Shown here: piece by piece, positions 1 through 13,090 of the stretch
How the letters are laid out: each line of letters begins with the position of its first letter
Numbering within the stretch: position 1 is the stretch's first letter
Source: Megachile rotundata
Lineage: Eukaryota; Arthropoda; Insecta; Hymenoptera; Megachilidae
NCBI RefSeq assembly: GCF_050947335.1
Contig: NC_134993.1
Coordinates: forward strand, 13,206,001-13,270,000
DNA length: 64,000 nt
Direction: 5' to 3'
The notes under the pieces: model-generated
Told to the model about the DNA's origin: nothing
The model's input: only the letters and a program-made list of their open reading frames with translations
Database searches by the model: none
Position numbers and translations under genes: made by a program

Positions 1-300
1 ATTCTTCTGTAAATTAAAAAGTAGGTACAACATATTAAGAAGAGCAAAGAATTAGTGTCATAATGTAAGTAAAAATGATGTACACGATATAAGTGAAACT
101 GCAAATTCTTCTCTAAATTAAAGAGCAGCTAAAAGAAGTTAAGAAGAGCGAAAGATTAGTGTCATAATGTAAGTAAAAATAATGTACGCCATACAAGTGA
201 CAGTTCCGACCCACCCATAAATTAAGTCGTAACTAAAATTAAGAACCGCAAAAACTTAATATCTCAATCCAAGCAAAAAGACACACAATGTAAGTTCATC
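1..300. repeat. Dispersed minisatellite, about 110-bp degenerate units
   Basis: About 2.5 degenerate units containing phrases such as 'atgtaagtaaaaatgatg' and 'taaattaaagagcag'. The same family recurs at about 12180-12530. No coding potential is seen. Confidence 0.7.
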
Positions 301-838
301 CCCGTAAGACAGTTCCATCTTGAATTTTAATACGACCTCGTCAGTTTCTTGCACGCATCCTTCAATGAAAAGATGCACGATTCACCCAGCACAATTTCCC
401 CGAACGAGAAGGTTCTTGTTCACGCGATGAAATCCATGAACGTGTTTGTGGATAGGATCCTGTTCTATAGAGCGTTCCTTCCAACTTGCACGCGGCTGTG
501 TGCGAGGCTCTTAATTAATCGCCGCGGAAGCGAGAGACGTTTCGCGCATTCGAGAAGGCACCGTAGAGTAGTTACTCGTGCGCGACGCGATCGCATAAAT
601 GGAAATTCCCAGGGAAATTTTGGTGTAACGGGTAGCTGTCGCTGAGAAGTCTCCGAGTTAGGATCGCGGTTGTGTACGGTGAACGTGGAGAGGAGCTCAC
701 CTTCCTTAGGGAAAATACCGATGTGCGGGGGAAATGGGATACAATACTCGTTTGAGGGCATTGATATACAAATTTTATGTGAGGGAGAAAGGTAGGTGCA
801 AAAGGCAGGTGGAGTTTTTAGGGATTTGAGGGTACATA
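301..838. other. Unannotated stretch
   Basis: Moderately GC-rich sequence with overlapping open frames of about 98 codons on both strands. No domain, signal peptide or convincing exon pattern was recognised. Confidence 0.5.
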
Positions 839-1560
839 GTTAGTCAAGCTGAATGTAATTTAATATAAATGTTTGAGAGACGACTTGAAGTAAACCGCGG
901 CGCATGCGCATAACGCCAAACGCAGACATTACTTCTTTCGATATGTTCACCCGTATTTAAAATTATTATTGAGATAGACAAATGTGTGTATACTAATTTA
1001 TATTCTATCGCTCATTTATCGATTTTCAATTCTGAATTAAATACTGGTAGTTAGTCAAGCTTAATGTCAAGCGGAATGTAATTTAATATAAATGTTTGAG
1101 AGATGACTCGAAGTAAACCGCGGCGCATGCGCACAACGTCAAACATTACTTCTTTCGATATGTTCGCACTTATTTAAATTCTTTTCGAGACAAACAAACT
1201 TGTGTATGTTAATTTCTATTTTATCCTTCGTTTATTTATTTTTGGTATTCAGTTAAATACAGATAGCTAGTATTAATCCGTCAAGCTGTGCGTAATTTAA
1301 TAAAAATAATATAATGTAGGTAATTTAAAGAAAACTACTGCGCATGCGCACTACATCAACCTCTGACCACATTACATCTTCCGATATGTTCGCCCACATT
1401 TAAATTCTTTTCGACACAAACAAACGTGTACATATTAATCTTTATATTCCATCGTTCGCTTATTGATTTTTAATTCTGAATTAAATACCAGTAGTCAGTC
1501 AAACTTACCGTCAAGCTGTATAATAAAAATGTTCGAGTAATTCGAAGCGAACCGCCGCAC
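839..1560. repeat. Tandem repeat, about 215-bp units
   Basis: Three units and part of a fourth. Each begins near 'tagtcaagct', contains 'gcgcatgcgc' in the first three units, then 'gatatgttc', and ends with 'gaattaaatac'. Divergence between units is visible but the order of blocks is constant. Confidence 0.85.
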
Positions 1561-2469
1561 CACGAACATCCAATCCTCCTAAGACAAGACATTATGTTCC
1601 TATAAGACATTGTGTTATAAATCGCAGGTCAGCATTTTTTCATCGCGTAAAGAAATCGATTCCTAGGAACGATTTGACACCTTTGGTCGATTAACCGATG
1701 GCCCTGGTCGCGCCTATCCCCGTATCAATCGACAGGAATGAAGATTGATGGGCCGTTCGCGGCGATTCATAGAACGGAGCCCGTAGAAGCTCCGAGTATC
1801 TCGTCAATTGAAATAGTTTAAATCGACTTAACGGCGCGGAATTTATAGAGTGTTCCTAGAAACGTTACGCGATCGCGAAGCCGGCGATCTCGTAAGAGGT
1901 GACGGAAAATCGATGAATCTTTTTCCAACGCTTTTTGTCTTTTTCCCCGCTTAATTAACACAGAAACCGATAAACCTACGATTTAATTAAATGAAAGAAA
2001 TCCTCACGAAAGACGTCGTTTATTTAACCGTGTTTATTTGATTTATCGCAGCTATGTATTTTTAACAGCGTCACCTGTTTTCCCAAGGAATCTCCGTTTT
2101 CCGAACGCTGCGCGCGTATCCTGAACGGAATCAATAATTCAACCGAGATACAGGTGCATCGGTGGCTCGCATTGTTTAACCGACGAAATTTACTCTGGCG
2201 AGTTTCGTTAAAGCTTCGGATTTCTTGGAACGCATCCAACGACTTCCGTTTCCTGCATTCGCTCGCTATTTGCATGGAACCGTGACATCGCGCTGGAAAT
2301 TCGCGGGCGGAACGAGATATGTATTCGAAATCGTTCACCTGAATCGCCTTCTTTATTCTCGGTTAAACTGCAGTACTCAGGTTATGGGACTTGGGATCTT
2401 TAGGGAATTTGGGAAGGTGTAGGATATGGAAATTTGGTGGAGATTTTGGGATCTGGGGAGTTGGGGAGG
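1561..2469. other. Unannotated stretch
   Basis: Mixed-composition sequence. I see no exon, RNA gene or clear repeat in it. Confidence 0.45.
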
Positions 2470-3130
2470 TAATTACATTCCAAAATTCCTATAAACTCAA
2501 ATTTCTACATGACCAAATTCCTACGTCCCAAAATTCCTATATTCCCAAATTTCTACACTCTAAAATCTCTAGATCTCAGAAACCCCTAGATCCCAAAAAC
2601 CCCCAAATCCCAAAATTCCTAGATTTCCAAATCCCAAAATTTCAACATCCCTGGAATCCCAAATTCCCTAGATTCACAAATTCGTAGATCCCAAAATCTC
2701 TAAATTCCCAAATTTCTATCATCCCATATCCCTAGATTCCCATATCCGTAGATTCCCAAATCCGTAGATTCCCAGGGTCCCTAGATTCCCAAGATCCCTA
2801 GATTCCCAAGATCCCTAGATTCCCATATCCCTAGATTCCCATATCCCTAGATTCCCAAATCCGTAGATTCCCAGGGTCCCTAGATTCCCAAGATCCCTAG
2901 ATTCCCAAGATCCCTAGATTCCCATATCCCTAGATTCCCATATCCCTAGATTCCCAAATCCGTAGATTCCCAGGGTCCCTAGATTCCCAAGATCCCTAGA
3001 TTCTCAAGATCCCTAGATTCCCAAATCCCTAGATTCCCATATCCCTAGATTCCCATATCCTTAGATTCCCATATCCCTAGATTCCCATATCCCTAGATTC
3101 CCAAATCCGTAGATTCCCAAGATCCCTAGA
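2470..3130. repeat. CCCTAGATTCC minisatellite
   Basis: Pyrimidine-rich tandem array built from 13-bp words of the type 'ccctagattccca', with variants 'atatccctagattccc' and 'aaatccgtagattccc'. Longer blocks (about 100 bp) are themselves repeated between about 2740 and 3060, so it is a higher-order array. A transposon-like palindrome abuts its right end. Confidence 0.9.
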
Positions 3131-3375
3131 TATATACAGTCAGTGTAAAAAGTATTCGTACAGTAATTAATTTCAACAAAAATGTTGTGAAACGTCATTT
3201 ATTAACAAAATTTGAACAAATAAAAAATACATACATATTCTTAGATGTCTATGTATTCTATGTAAGAATGTGTATGTATTTTTTATTTGTTCAAATTTTG
3301 TTAATAAATGACGTTTCACAACATTTTTGTTGAAATTAATTACTGTACGAATACTTTTTACACTGACTGTATATA
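3131..3375. mobile_element. Palindromic MITE with Tc1/mariner-like ends
   Basis: Two near-perfect inverted arms of about 110 bp (3131-3239 and 3267-3375) flank a loop of under 30 bp. The termini read 'tatacagtcagtgtaaaa' and its reverse complement, beginning at TA as expected of a Tc1/mariner-type TA target duplication. There is no transposase. It lies at the right end of the CCCTAGATTCC array. Confidence 0.85.
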
Positions 3376-3875
3376 CAATTTACTGAATTTATTAATTATG
3401 AAACCAAAGTCCTTTGACCCACGTATTACAAGGTTCGTAATTCACTCGAAAGTGTACATAGATGGTAAAAATTCGCATCGAACATAATATCGCGGCTTCA
3501 CCGTACTAATTTAATCACGTCGATGTAGGCGCGATTAATTCATCGAGCGAGTAATTTCGCCGGAGCTCGTATCCTTCCCTGTTGCTAGGATCAATCTGGG
3601 AACGCTGTTCGGTCTCTTGTCCACGTTTCGTCCTCGAGACTGCGACAAGCTGACTGGCTTGTTTAGCAAACAACAATATTTGTCCGTCCAGCGGGAATTT
3701 ATTAAATGGCGGAGCAGTTTACAACATTCCGAATCGCACTGTCCTCGAAGTCTGTACATAGATTCGCGAGTTGCAGTATTTTTTTAGATAGTCAAACGAA
3801 GTTTCTGCACGAAGTTCTCTGGGATTATGGAAGATTATTCGAAATGACAAACTTTGGAATTTGGGAATTTTTAAA
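3376..3875. other. Unannotated stretch
   Basis: Unique-looking sequence without a recognisable exon. Short open frames of 74 and 122 codons occur, the latter running into the neighbouring repeat. Confidence 0.45.
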
Positions 3876-4500
3876 TGGGGATAATCTTAGATTCTTGAAT
3901 TTCTACGTTTACAAATTATCATGTTCACAAATCCCTAGATTTCGAAATTCCTATCTTCGCAAATACCTATACCCCCAAATTTCTACGTCCCCAAATCCCT
4001 ACGCCCCCCAATTCCCATGTCTCCTAATTTCTACATCCTCAAATTCCTACGCCCCCAAATTACTATCTCTCTAAATTTCTAAGCTTTAAAATTGTTACGT
4101 CCCCAAATTGAAAAATTTCGAAACTCCGATGTTCCCAAATCCCTATACCCCCAAATTTCTACGTCCCCAAATCCCTACACCCCCAAATTCCCATGTCTCC
4201 TAATTTCTACATCCTCCAATTCCTACGCCCCCAAATTACTATCTCTCCAAATTTCTAAGCTTTAAAATTGTTACGTCCCCAAATTAAAAAATTTCGAAAC
4301 TCCGATGTTCCCAAATCCCTATACCCCCAAATTTCTACGTCCCCAAATCCCTACGTCCCCAAATCCCTACGCCCCCAAATCCCTACATGCCCAAATCCCT
4401 ACGCCCCCAAATTCCCATGTCTCCTAATTTCCGCATCCCCAAATTCCTACGCCCCCAAATTACTATCTCCCTAAACTCTCTCTCTAGATCTCTAATTTCT
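3876..4500. repeat. C-rich tandem repeat, about 175-bp higher-order units
   Basis: Built of short words such as 'caaatccctacgccccc' and 'caaatttctacgtcccc'. Blocks of about 175 bp, each including 'taagctttaaaattgttac', repeat two to three times. Related in style to the array at 2470-3130. Confidence 0.85.
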
Positions 4501-6535
4501 ACCAAACCCCCATATTCCTATAATTCCATAGCGACAGAGACAATTCCATAACGCCAGAGACAATCAAGACGTAGCAAATTACCATAAAAATGACTGCATC
4601 GTCGCAATTTCGCGACGCATAAAAGTAAATGGTCGATCGAAAAAAGCTACTGATCGTTAACGAAACGATCCCTCGACGGTCCCCGATTGTTTCGAATTTG
4701 ACCGCGCAACTTTTTAATTAAAAGTTACGGAATTGAATGGCGTCTAGACTGGCGGGTATCGATTCGAACGTGGGAAAATTTGGCGGATTTAAAATTCGCG
4801 TTAACTTTTTGATAACGAACGCGGAGTTGAATCGATTGCAGCCAGTTTCGCGGTTCGCGAACCAACGAACGATCCAAACACGATTTCGCTTGCTCAAATT
4901 ACTCGTTTCCAGCTGCAATTAAAACACCTAACTGCAAACGAAATATTCGCACGAGCGACGAGCACCACTTCACGGGAATCGTTTCGCGTTCGACCGATCC
5001 TGTGTAATAGTCGATGGAAAATAAACTGGAACGGGTACTTTAAAGACGCACAGTGGACCAATTAACGAGTCGGTGACAAAGTCGTACTTAGAGTTTCCGT
5101 GTCGACTGTCGTGTTAGAAGATTTCACTGTTATGTAGAAGATTTATTCTGCGAAAGACACGAAGTTACGCTAGCAAAGATTTGCTGTTCGATAAGAGTTT
5201 AGTAGTTTAGGTATTGATCATGATATCGAGATCTGGGTATAGGTATTGATCCACAGGAATTTAGAGATCTACAAATCTAAGAGTATGGACATCTAACGCT
5301 ATAGACATGTAGAAATTTCGGAATCTAGGGATTTAGCTACCGGTGTCGTAACATCGATCCTCCGAAATCGCTCCTCCGTTTATATGGCCAGGACCCAAGC
5401 GACGACCATCCACACGAGTTGTACCGTGAGTCGGCGAGTGCCAGGTGTTCGGACGACTCCGATCGGAATAGAAAAATGCTCAGATTTTCGCCGGTATCGG
5501 CACGATCGAGCGAAAGAACAAGACAGTGAAACGTTTCGAGTAGCGAACGTCGGAACGCGACATGGGACTGTTCTACGGTGGCGTCCCTTAAACCTGGCTC
5601 CTACGCGCCAGGAACAGGGTTGTCTACGGTACATACCGTAGTCGCGGCAGGAATTGGCGCGAGGCTGAGCCAGGTTTGGAAGGACCCAATTGGTCGGAAG
5701 AGAAATGTCTAGACTCGCACGTATTTTCGGTATTGGCTCGAATTGGGCGAAAATGACGGGCAAACGATGGCGCGAATTACTTGTTGTCATTATTCTTATT
5801 TGCCGAAATGTAAGTGGAAGGGATAGGCTTGTTGGGTCTCGACTCGTGGGTCGACATCGGTACATATACCAGTTGACACCTTATTATAGTAATATGGAAT
5901 TGTTCGTCACAAAGTTGCACCTCCAAAAGATGTGATAGAATCTAATGAAACTAAAGGTTTGAATATAGTTGGGTTTCTTTTACTTTGATCAACTCGTGGA
6001 TCAACATCTGTAGATTTCTCTACGCGTGCATTATTTATATGAAAACCTACTTCGTTGTCCTTGTTTTCCTGTTGATTTCACGCTCCATTTATCCAATGCT
6101 CCATTAACACAGCGTGCTATTAAAATCCTTTGTGTACCTAATTCGTGTATTTTAATTGAAACATATCAGTATCGAAACACGCATTTAAATAAAATTGAAC
6201 TCGGATTTAGATTGAACGGACTCGTTCGAAGAATTTTAATTAAACGCACGGTTTTATGGAATTTAAATTGTATGTACAAATTTGAAGAATTCGAATCAAA
6301 TCGATGGATCACATGCGTTCGCTTTGAAGAATTTTAATCAAACATATAAACGCAATATGTTTCTATCAAACGTATCGATTCAGGCAGTTCTAATTAAATT
6401 TAGAAATTTTCTACAGTGTAAAATAAATTCTTTCGTGTGTATTATTATTACATTTCTGAATTTTTCATTGTTTAGTGACTATTACAGTAAATTCTACGAC
6501 TTGTTGTAAAAAACGTATATGACTCTGAAGTAACA
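4501..6535. other. Unannotated stretch with one dispersed-repeat copy
   Basis: No supported exon. 5210-5400 is a dispersed repeat with a second copy at about 14940-15033 plus 15630-15660. The shared text includes 'aaatcgctcctcc' and 'tatatggcca'. That second copy carries a MITE that is absent here. Confidence 0.5.
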
Positions 6536-7215
6536 TTGCATTCAGATTGCATTCGTGACGCACCCTTGGTGCACTCATGACGCACACGTAATGTATTAGT
6601 GACGCACCCTTGACGCACCAGGGATCCACTCATGACGCATCCTCGACGCACTAGGGATCCAGTCATGACGCACTCTTGACGCACTAGGGATCCAATCATG
6701 ACGCACTCTTGACGCACCAAGGATCCACTCTTGACGCACTCTTGACGCATCAGGAATCCACTCATGACGCACTCTTGACGCACCAAGGATCCACTCTTGA
6801 CGCACCCTTGACGCACCAGGGATCCACCCGTGACGTACCCTTGACGCACCAGGGATTCACCCGTGACGCACCCTTGACGCACCAGGGATCCACCCGTGAC
6901 GCACCCGTGACGCACCTTTGACGCACCAGGGATCCACTCGTGACGCATCCTTGATGCACCAGTGACACAGTCGTGACGCACTCTTGACGCATCAGGGATC
7001 CACTCATGACGCATCCTTGACGCACCAGGGATCCACTCATGACGCATCCTCGACGCACTAGGGATCCACTCGTGACGCACTCTTAACGCACCAGGGATCC
7101 ACTCATGACGCATCCTTGACGCACCAGGGATCCACTCGTGACGCATCCTTGACGCACTCATGACGTACACTTAATGCACCATTGATGCACTCATGACGCA
7201 CCCTTGACGCAATAA
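6536..7215. repeat. TGACGCA satellite, locus 1 (11/33-bp periodic)
   Basis: Dense array of 'tgacgcac' words spaced 11 bp apart. Two such 11-mers plus one diverged 11-mer ('ggatccactcg') make a 33-bp higher-order unit. The unit length is a multiple of three, so long spurious open frames appear on both strands. Other loci of the family lie at 10790-11070 and 21455-22385. Confidence 0.95.
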
Positions 7216-8663
7216 GATTGCGCGTTGCTATTATTTCAAATATTCGAACTCGTAAGATTCGTATATATTTTACTGTATCGTAGTGGAGATTAAGGTAGGT
7301 TATTTCTCCAGCAGAGGTTCTCAAATAACAGCTGAAAACGCAGAGCAACTCGGCCGACCGTTTTAGATCCACGAACGAGCAACGCGAATTTGCATTCGAA
7401 CGCAATCAACGTTAATAGATCCGCGTGAATAGAGCGGAGCCGGTAGGCTGAGCGTAATTCGTCTCTATTAGTCGGCGAGTAACTAGTCGCTTAGGATGAA
7501 CGAGACCGAATCGCCATCAATTCGACGGAATCTGTTCGTTGCACCTGCCAATTCGGTCCGGTGATCGATGTCGCTTCTCAGGTCCGGCACACAGAATTTC
7601 CACGAAAATCGACTCGTGGCAGCGTTCGAGGAACGCCGCAGTATATTCGCTGCCAGCGTACAGTAAATCTGATTTAACTAGGATAGAAATGATAGTCGAG
7701 TGGAACTGTGTCGTTGCTTTCTATGCAACTGGGTGTTCGAGGATTTTCGAGTTCGATCTGAGGTTTATGGTGAGTTAATTCGATGAAGTGGATATTTTGG
7801 AATTTTGGGGACTTTGGAGACTGGGGATTTTTAGGATTTTTAGGGATTTTGGGGATTTTAGAGGTTTTGAGATTATGGATGATGCAACTTATAGTTGGAC
7901 CTAAATTTCGAGTTGAAGAGTATTCAAAATTTGAGTAAGGTCACATTTGAGCTGTGAGTTCATCACGAGAGAAACTCGTTAAAGGACTTCGCACATCCAA
8001 AGTTTCTAGTCTAAAATAAGAAATGTGTACCTCGTTGAATTTAACATTTGAAGGTCTAGTAACCACCTTAACCGTGAATCGGTAAAAATAAACGAGAAGA
8101 AAACGCGGAACATTAGAGAATATACTCAGGTCGTAATAAATGGGTTAAAAGGAGTTTCGATCGAAATTCCATCGCTTGTAGTCCCCAACCCTCGTTTGCG
8201 CCGTGAGCAAACCCTCCGTTCCAATTCCAGCGACGTAAGTTGCCAGGGAAAGTTCATTGAATAGAGTTTTAGCTGCAGCGAGTCAGCCGGAGCTTTTGTT
8301 CGACGTCGTTCCATTGTTCGCGGGCATACGCCGTGTAATACCCTCGGATATCGATAATCTTAGCGAGCATTGCTCTCCTTCGTTTAATTGCGATCGAACG
8401 GGACACGAAAGGAGGCTCGGATGGCGAAAGTTTGCCGTCGGAACGATGAAAATTTCCTAGCGAAAAATAAACGTCCGAAGATTGAAAACGAACAATGGAA
8501 GAAAGCTGGATGGAGCCAGTAATTGAAAAATGGAAACAGAAACGGCGTTGGTAACGAGACATTCTCCCGTTTCGCGAAATCTGAGACGTTTCGCGGAGAC
8601 CTCGCTTTTTAGCAAATGGCGGACGGTGAACCAACATTTATACGGATTGGCAAGTTTAATATT
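7216..8663. other. Unannotated stretch
   Basis: Mixed sequence. Open frames such as 8269-8637 (-) show no recognisable domain or splice pattern. Nothing can be supported. Confidence 0.4.
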
Positions 8664-9400
8664 TAACAGGTTGAGAATTTCGCAATACCTTTAGAATCTT
8701 AAAAAATTACAAAATTTTGTTTCTATAAAATGTTAGTGTAACATCTTAAAAATATTGTCTGAAAATTTTCAAGCGAAATACGAAGCCCTTTTGAAGTTAT
8801 GGCGATTAGCGCCGCGGGTGTACACGCGTTCAGTGCGGAGGACTGAAACTTTAAACGCGTTTTTCTCAAAACTACGTTCTTAAAATTGCCGTGGCTGATT
8901 ACTCAAAAACTAGTTTATCGATCGCGCTCAAATTTTCTCCACATATCCACGACAATACTATCTAACATATGAACCTAAATGTATGAAATAAATTGAACAT
9001 TAAAGTCCTTTTTATTGCGAAACATTGCAAAAATTTTCAATAAAATTCAAAGTTTTTCTTTAAACGCCATTTCTTCAATTTTACATATTTTGCACGTTTC
9101 TGAGGTTCATCTAACTGTGAATGTTAGTTTTCGAAACGTTGTCTGCAAACTTGCTGAAACCAATATATCTTCCGCTGGAACCCACGGCGATTCGCGAGAC
9201 GCGCCAAAACACTTCCAGAAAGGATTGTCATAATTCCGGCATTTTGAAATAGTTTGCAAAACAGAAAATATTCTGTAACAGGCAATAGTTATAATAAATT
9301 ATAGCTGAAATTTCGAAAATGCGAAACAAAGGTGTCCTACACAAAAAAATTCACAAATATCTGCTTATTTTCATGTAGCAAAAGGTACTTCTCCCCTTAA
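8664..9400. mobile_element. piggyBac-type non-autonomous element, copy 1 (degenerate ends)
   Basis: About 735 bp that matches, as reverse complement, the element at 18597-19320 along nearly its whole length. The inner terminal repeat 'gcaatacctttagaa' is present at the left and 'ccccttaa' at the right, but the outer G/C run is eroded. It encodes no transposase. Confidence 0.8.
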
Positions 9401-10403
9401 CCAATAAATAATTAAATAAACAAGAAATTATTTATTAGAAACGCCATATGATCCATGAGAAATTAGCTAAAAAGACTTCTAATAAAATGCCCCCCTTAAA
9501 GATGTAGTAAAGATACAGTAAAAATGAAATGTGTTGAAAGTACACAGTGTTTGAACGAGGCGATGAAATAGGATCGAGATCCGCGGAACGCAACGATAGC
9601 CCCGCGACAAACCGATTAATTAACATTTGACCATTTCGCTAATTCGATTCCACGATCAATAGGAGCGAGCGCGCGAAATGGGCAGCGTGCAATTTACTCG
9701 ATTAAATTAGCGCGTTATCGGTCGTTTCCATCGATTCCGGCACGCGGTTGCGTTTCGGACGAATCCGAATGTTTCGCGTTGTCATCCGCTCTAGCTACTA
9801 TTAAACAAACTTAATGATTTTCACTGATATTCTTTGCTCGTTTCTTTCTTCCTAGTCTTTCAATTGCGTACAATTGCTGAAGCTTGTTTAAAAATTGAAC
9901 TTGCTAATTTTTCTTTGAATACTTCCCCAATTTTTCAACCCCTTTTTCACAGTAAAGTCTCGTCGTAATTTATTATTCACTTGCCCGAAGAAATTAACGA
10001 GTCAGCTAATAATATACTTCGACACGGATTAAAATTGTATCTGATAATCGAAAATCGATGAGAGTTTGTTCTTATCGAGATGTATAAATACTAGTCGGGA
10101 GAGGAGATCGTTCACATGGCGGAAATTCGCTGACTAGAAGTTCCCTGGCGCAGTGGAGGGCGAACGAAATGGTTCTGGCCGGACGGGAAAGAAGGATCGG
10201 CCATCTGTCTTCGATGCTCGAAGAGCACGTAGAGCGTGATGAAACCGTAGAGCTACCAGGGGGATCTAAAGTTTCGGAAAATAATCAAACTCCGAGAGTA
10301 ACGATTCTCATTTCGGGAAATTGATCGGGGGAATTTTTCAAGGCGAGCTTTGTAGATAAACCGCAGCGTGGGATGCGGAAAATAATATGCAAGTTTTTTG
10401 TTG
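9401..10403. other. Unannotated stretch
   Basis: AT-rich single-copy-looking sequence. No exon, RNA gene or clear repeat is seen. Confidence 0.4.
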
Positions 10404-10712
10404 AAAATCAAAGATTAACAGGAAACTTAAATATAAAAAATTAACAGGGGACTTAAATATCAAAAATTAAGAAGAAACTTAAATATAAAAAATTAAGAAG
10501 AAACTTAAATATAAAAAATTAAGAAGAAACTTAAATATCAAAAATTAACAGGGAACTTAAATATCAAAAATTAAGAAGAAACTTAAATATAAAAAATTAA
10601 GAAGAAACTTAAATATCAAAAATTAAGAAGAAACTTAAATATAAAAAATTAAGAAAAAACTTAAATATCAAAAATTAACAGGAAAGTTAAATATCAAAAA
10701 TTAACAAGAAAT
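10404..10712. repeat. 26-bp tandem repeat
   Basis: About 11-12 units of the type 'ttaagaagaaacttaaatat' followed by an A-run, with interspersed 'ttaacaggg' variants. Confidence 0.9.
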
Positions 10713-10789
10713 TGTATTTTCTTTAAAATCATAAAGAGTGCTGAATATGAAATTAACACAGACAAGTTTAACTTGATATCTTACATCAC

Positions 10790-11070
10790 ATGTGACGCAC
10801 CCTTGACGCACTCATGATATAAACATAATATACCAGTAATGTACTCATGACACACCCTTGACGCACCTTTGACGCACACGTAATGCACCATTAATGTACA
10901 CATGACGCACTCTTGACGCACTCACGACGCACCCTTGACGCACTCAAGTTGCAATTTTTTTGCCAATTTTTTTCTAATATAAAGAATTCATTTGAACTTT
11001 CTTTTAATACCGTAGCTGAGATTAACTCCGTGTCATCTCCACATGTGACGCACCGGTGCGTCACGCTGAC
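10790..11070. repeat. TGACGCA satellite, locus 2 (degenerate)
   Basis: Short, decayed array of 'tgacgcaccct' and 'tgacgcactca' words with diverged neighbours such as 'tgatataaacataa', interrupted by unique sequence. Same family as 6536-7215. Confidence 0.85.
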
Positions 11071-12179
11071 AAGTCCCACTTATTTTTAATACACCGAAAT
11101 TTTCAATACCTCAAGTTTGCTCGATTATAATCCGCACAGTCGCATAATATCGAATCGACGTTTCAACATTCTTTGTCCGATGCAGTGATTAGTTCGGCAG
11201 CCGAGAAATCGGTGCACGGTAAAAATCAGAAGTTACCGAACAGTAAGAATTAATAAGAAGTAACGCGTTGAGTAGAAGATCGAATAATTAATAAGAATAT
11301 CCTAGAACCTCCTAATAAATCGAAAGAAGCTGGGAAGAAAGGAGTACACGCATCTCGGGATGCCTACAGAAACACTGGGGCATAAGCCGGCTTGAAAAAC
11401 CTGCTCTACACAATTTCGAAGCGATAAATCGAATAATCTGTCGAAAGATCGCGAAGTAATAGTTAATAATTTGAAAGAGAAGGTCATTTCGGAAATTTCC
11501 TGCGCCGCGTTTTACATCCGCCACACGCATTTGTACCTTGACGGAGCACCCTGCGCACGAGTCGCACTCACCTCGTCAATTTTACTCGAATTTTTCATGC
11601 AATTTGGAGATCTAGCCCTATAATTTGCATGGTCAACCGGATTGATATAACAGTTCAAACTTTCTCAGTCTGTTTTGAAGCCCAACAACTTGCTCAGTAA
11701 CGATTCCAACAAATTGGAACTGTTGGTTTATCGAAAAAGCCTTAAACTTAGATTTCGAAGGCTGCACAAAGCGTACTTGGAAGTATCTGCCGGCAGAAAC
11801 TTGTTAAAATATTCTCCGTTTACCTTGCGAGATCGAGAAGAACCGGGGAGATATCCGTGAAACGTTCTTTGAAATATCGTCGGAAGGAAAGTAAGAGGAG
11901 GGTAAAAGGGAAACAGGAAGCAGGTGGACGACTAAAGGGAGCCAGAAGAAAAGGTGGGTCAGCAAAAAAGGTTAAAAACGATATTCGATGAAGCCTGTGA
12001 TCGTCGAATGCGACGCAATTACCGAAGGTGACCCACTTTCACGTTTTAATCGTAATCCGGTAAACTCGGAAAATGAACACCGGTGAAGTTTTTTCTTTTT
12101 TCCAATTTTTCGATGAACCACGGTTTTAATTCTTCTGAAATGATCAAAAACGGCGTTACATTATTTTCCACTAACCCAC
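11071..12179. other. Unannotated stretch
   Basis: No supported exon or repeat. Open frames of about 60-70 codons on both strands show no recognisable protein. Confidence 0.4.
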
Positions 12180-12530
12180 AAAATTAAGGAGTGCAACGAG
12201 TTTCAATGTAAAAAAAAAAAATGATGTGCACGATACAAGTGAAATGTATACGATGTACTTGATAGTTCAGACTCGTTCGTAAATTAGAGAGTAGATAAAA
12301 GAAATTGAGAAATACAAAGGATTAATGTTTTAATAGAAGCAAAAATGATGTACACGATATAAGTGACAGCTCAGACCCCTCCATAAATTAAAGAGCAGGT
12401 AAAATTAAGGGCCACAAAGAATAAATATCTCAACACAAATAAAAATGATGTACACAATCCAAATGAAATGATGTACACTCTATAAGTGACAGTTCAGACC
12501 CCTCCATAAATTAAAGAGTCATTACAGTTT
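12180..12530. repeat. Dispersed minisatellite, second copy
   Basis: About three degenerate units of roughly 110 bp sharing 'atgatgtacacgatataag' and 'cctccataaattaaagag' with the window start (1-300). Confidence 0.75.
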
Positions 12531-13090
12531 CTACGTCTCGATTTTCTTTCTGAAAACCCTGAATAAACCTCCAACCACAAATTTATATTTCAAATTCAAA
12601 TTTAAACTTCACATTGTATAAAAAAATCCAACCTAATTCTACAATCATGTTCATCAAATATGTTCTTATTTTACCTTGGAGAGAGGAGTTTGACGTCGGT
12701 GAAAAAATTCGGGACCAAAAGCAGCAAAAACGAGGTCCGCCTAGAACATTCGAAGTTTCGAACTTGTAATGAAAATTAAACGAGGTCGTCGGTGCAATTT
12801 CGTGGAGCGAAATTTCTCTAATGCCCGACGAAGGGAAAGAGGAAGGATATCACCCTCGAGTTCGGTGACAATGAAAAACAGTTGGAGCGCGACCGGTTAA
12901 ATTTCCCGCGTAATCCGTTTAATTCTCTGCGACTTGGCGAATTAATCGGCGCGTTGGAAACGGAATTAATATTAATGGTCCCGTAATAATGGGTCCGTAA
13001 CTTGATTCCGAGTTGACCCGCTCGAATAACGCTGTTCTGTAGGGAGAAAGGAGATACGACGTCGACGGGTACAGTCGAGAGCAACAGTTT
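12531..13090. other. Unannotated stretch
   Basis: No supported exon. An 88-codon open frame at 12818-13084 (-) has no recognised domain. Confidence 0.4.

Noticed and set aside
5380..5865. 161-codon frame (-) and its + strand partners
   Set aside because: No recognised domain, partly inside a dispersed repeat, no splice support.
6472..7170. Long open frame of 232 codons (-) with 11-residue repeats, and overlapping frames on both strands
   Set aside because: Product of the 33-bp satellite, whose unit is a multiple of three. All frames stay open and no start context, splice signal or domain is seen.
9015..9233. Open frame shared between 9015-9233 and 18763-18999
   Set aside because: Shared because both copies belong to the same MITE. 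No transposase motif (DDD/E) is visible.
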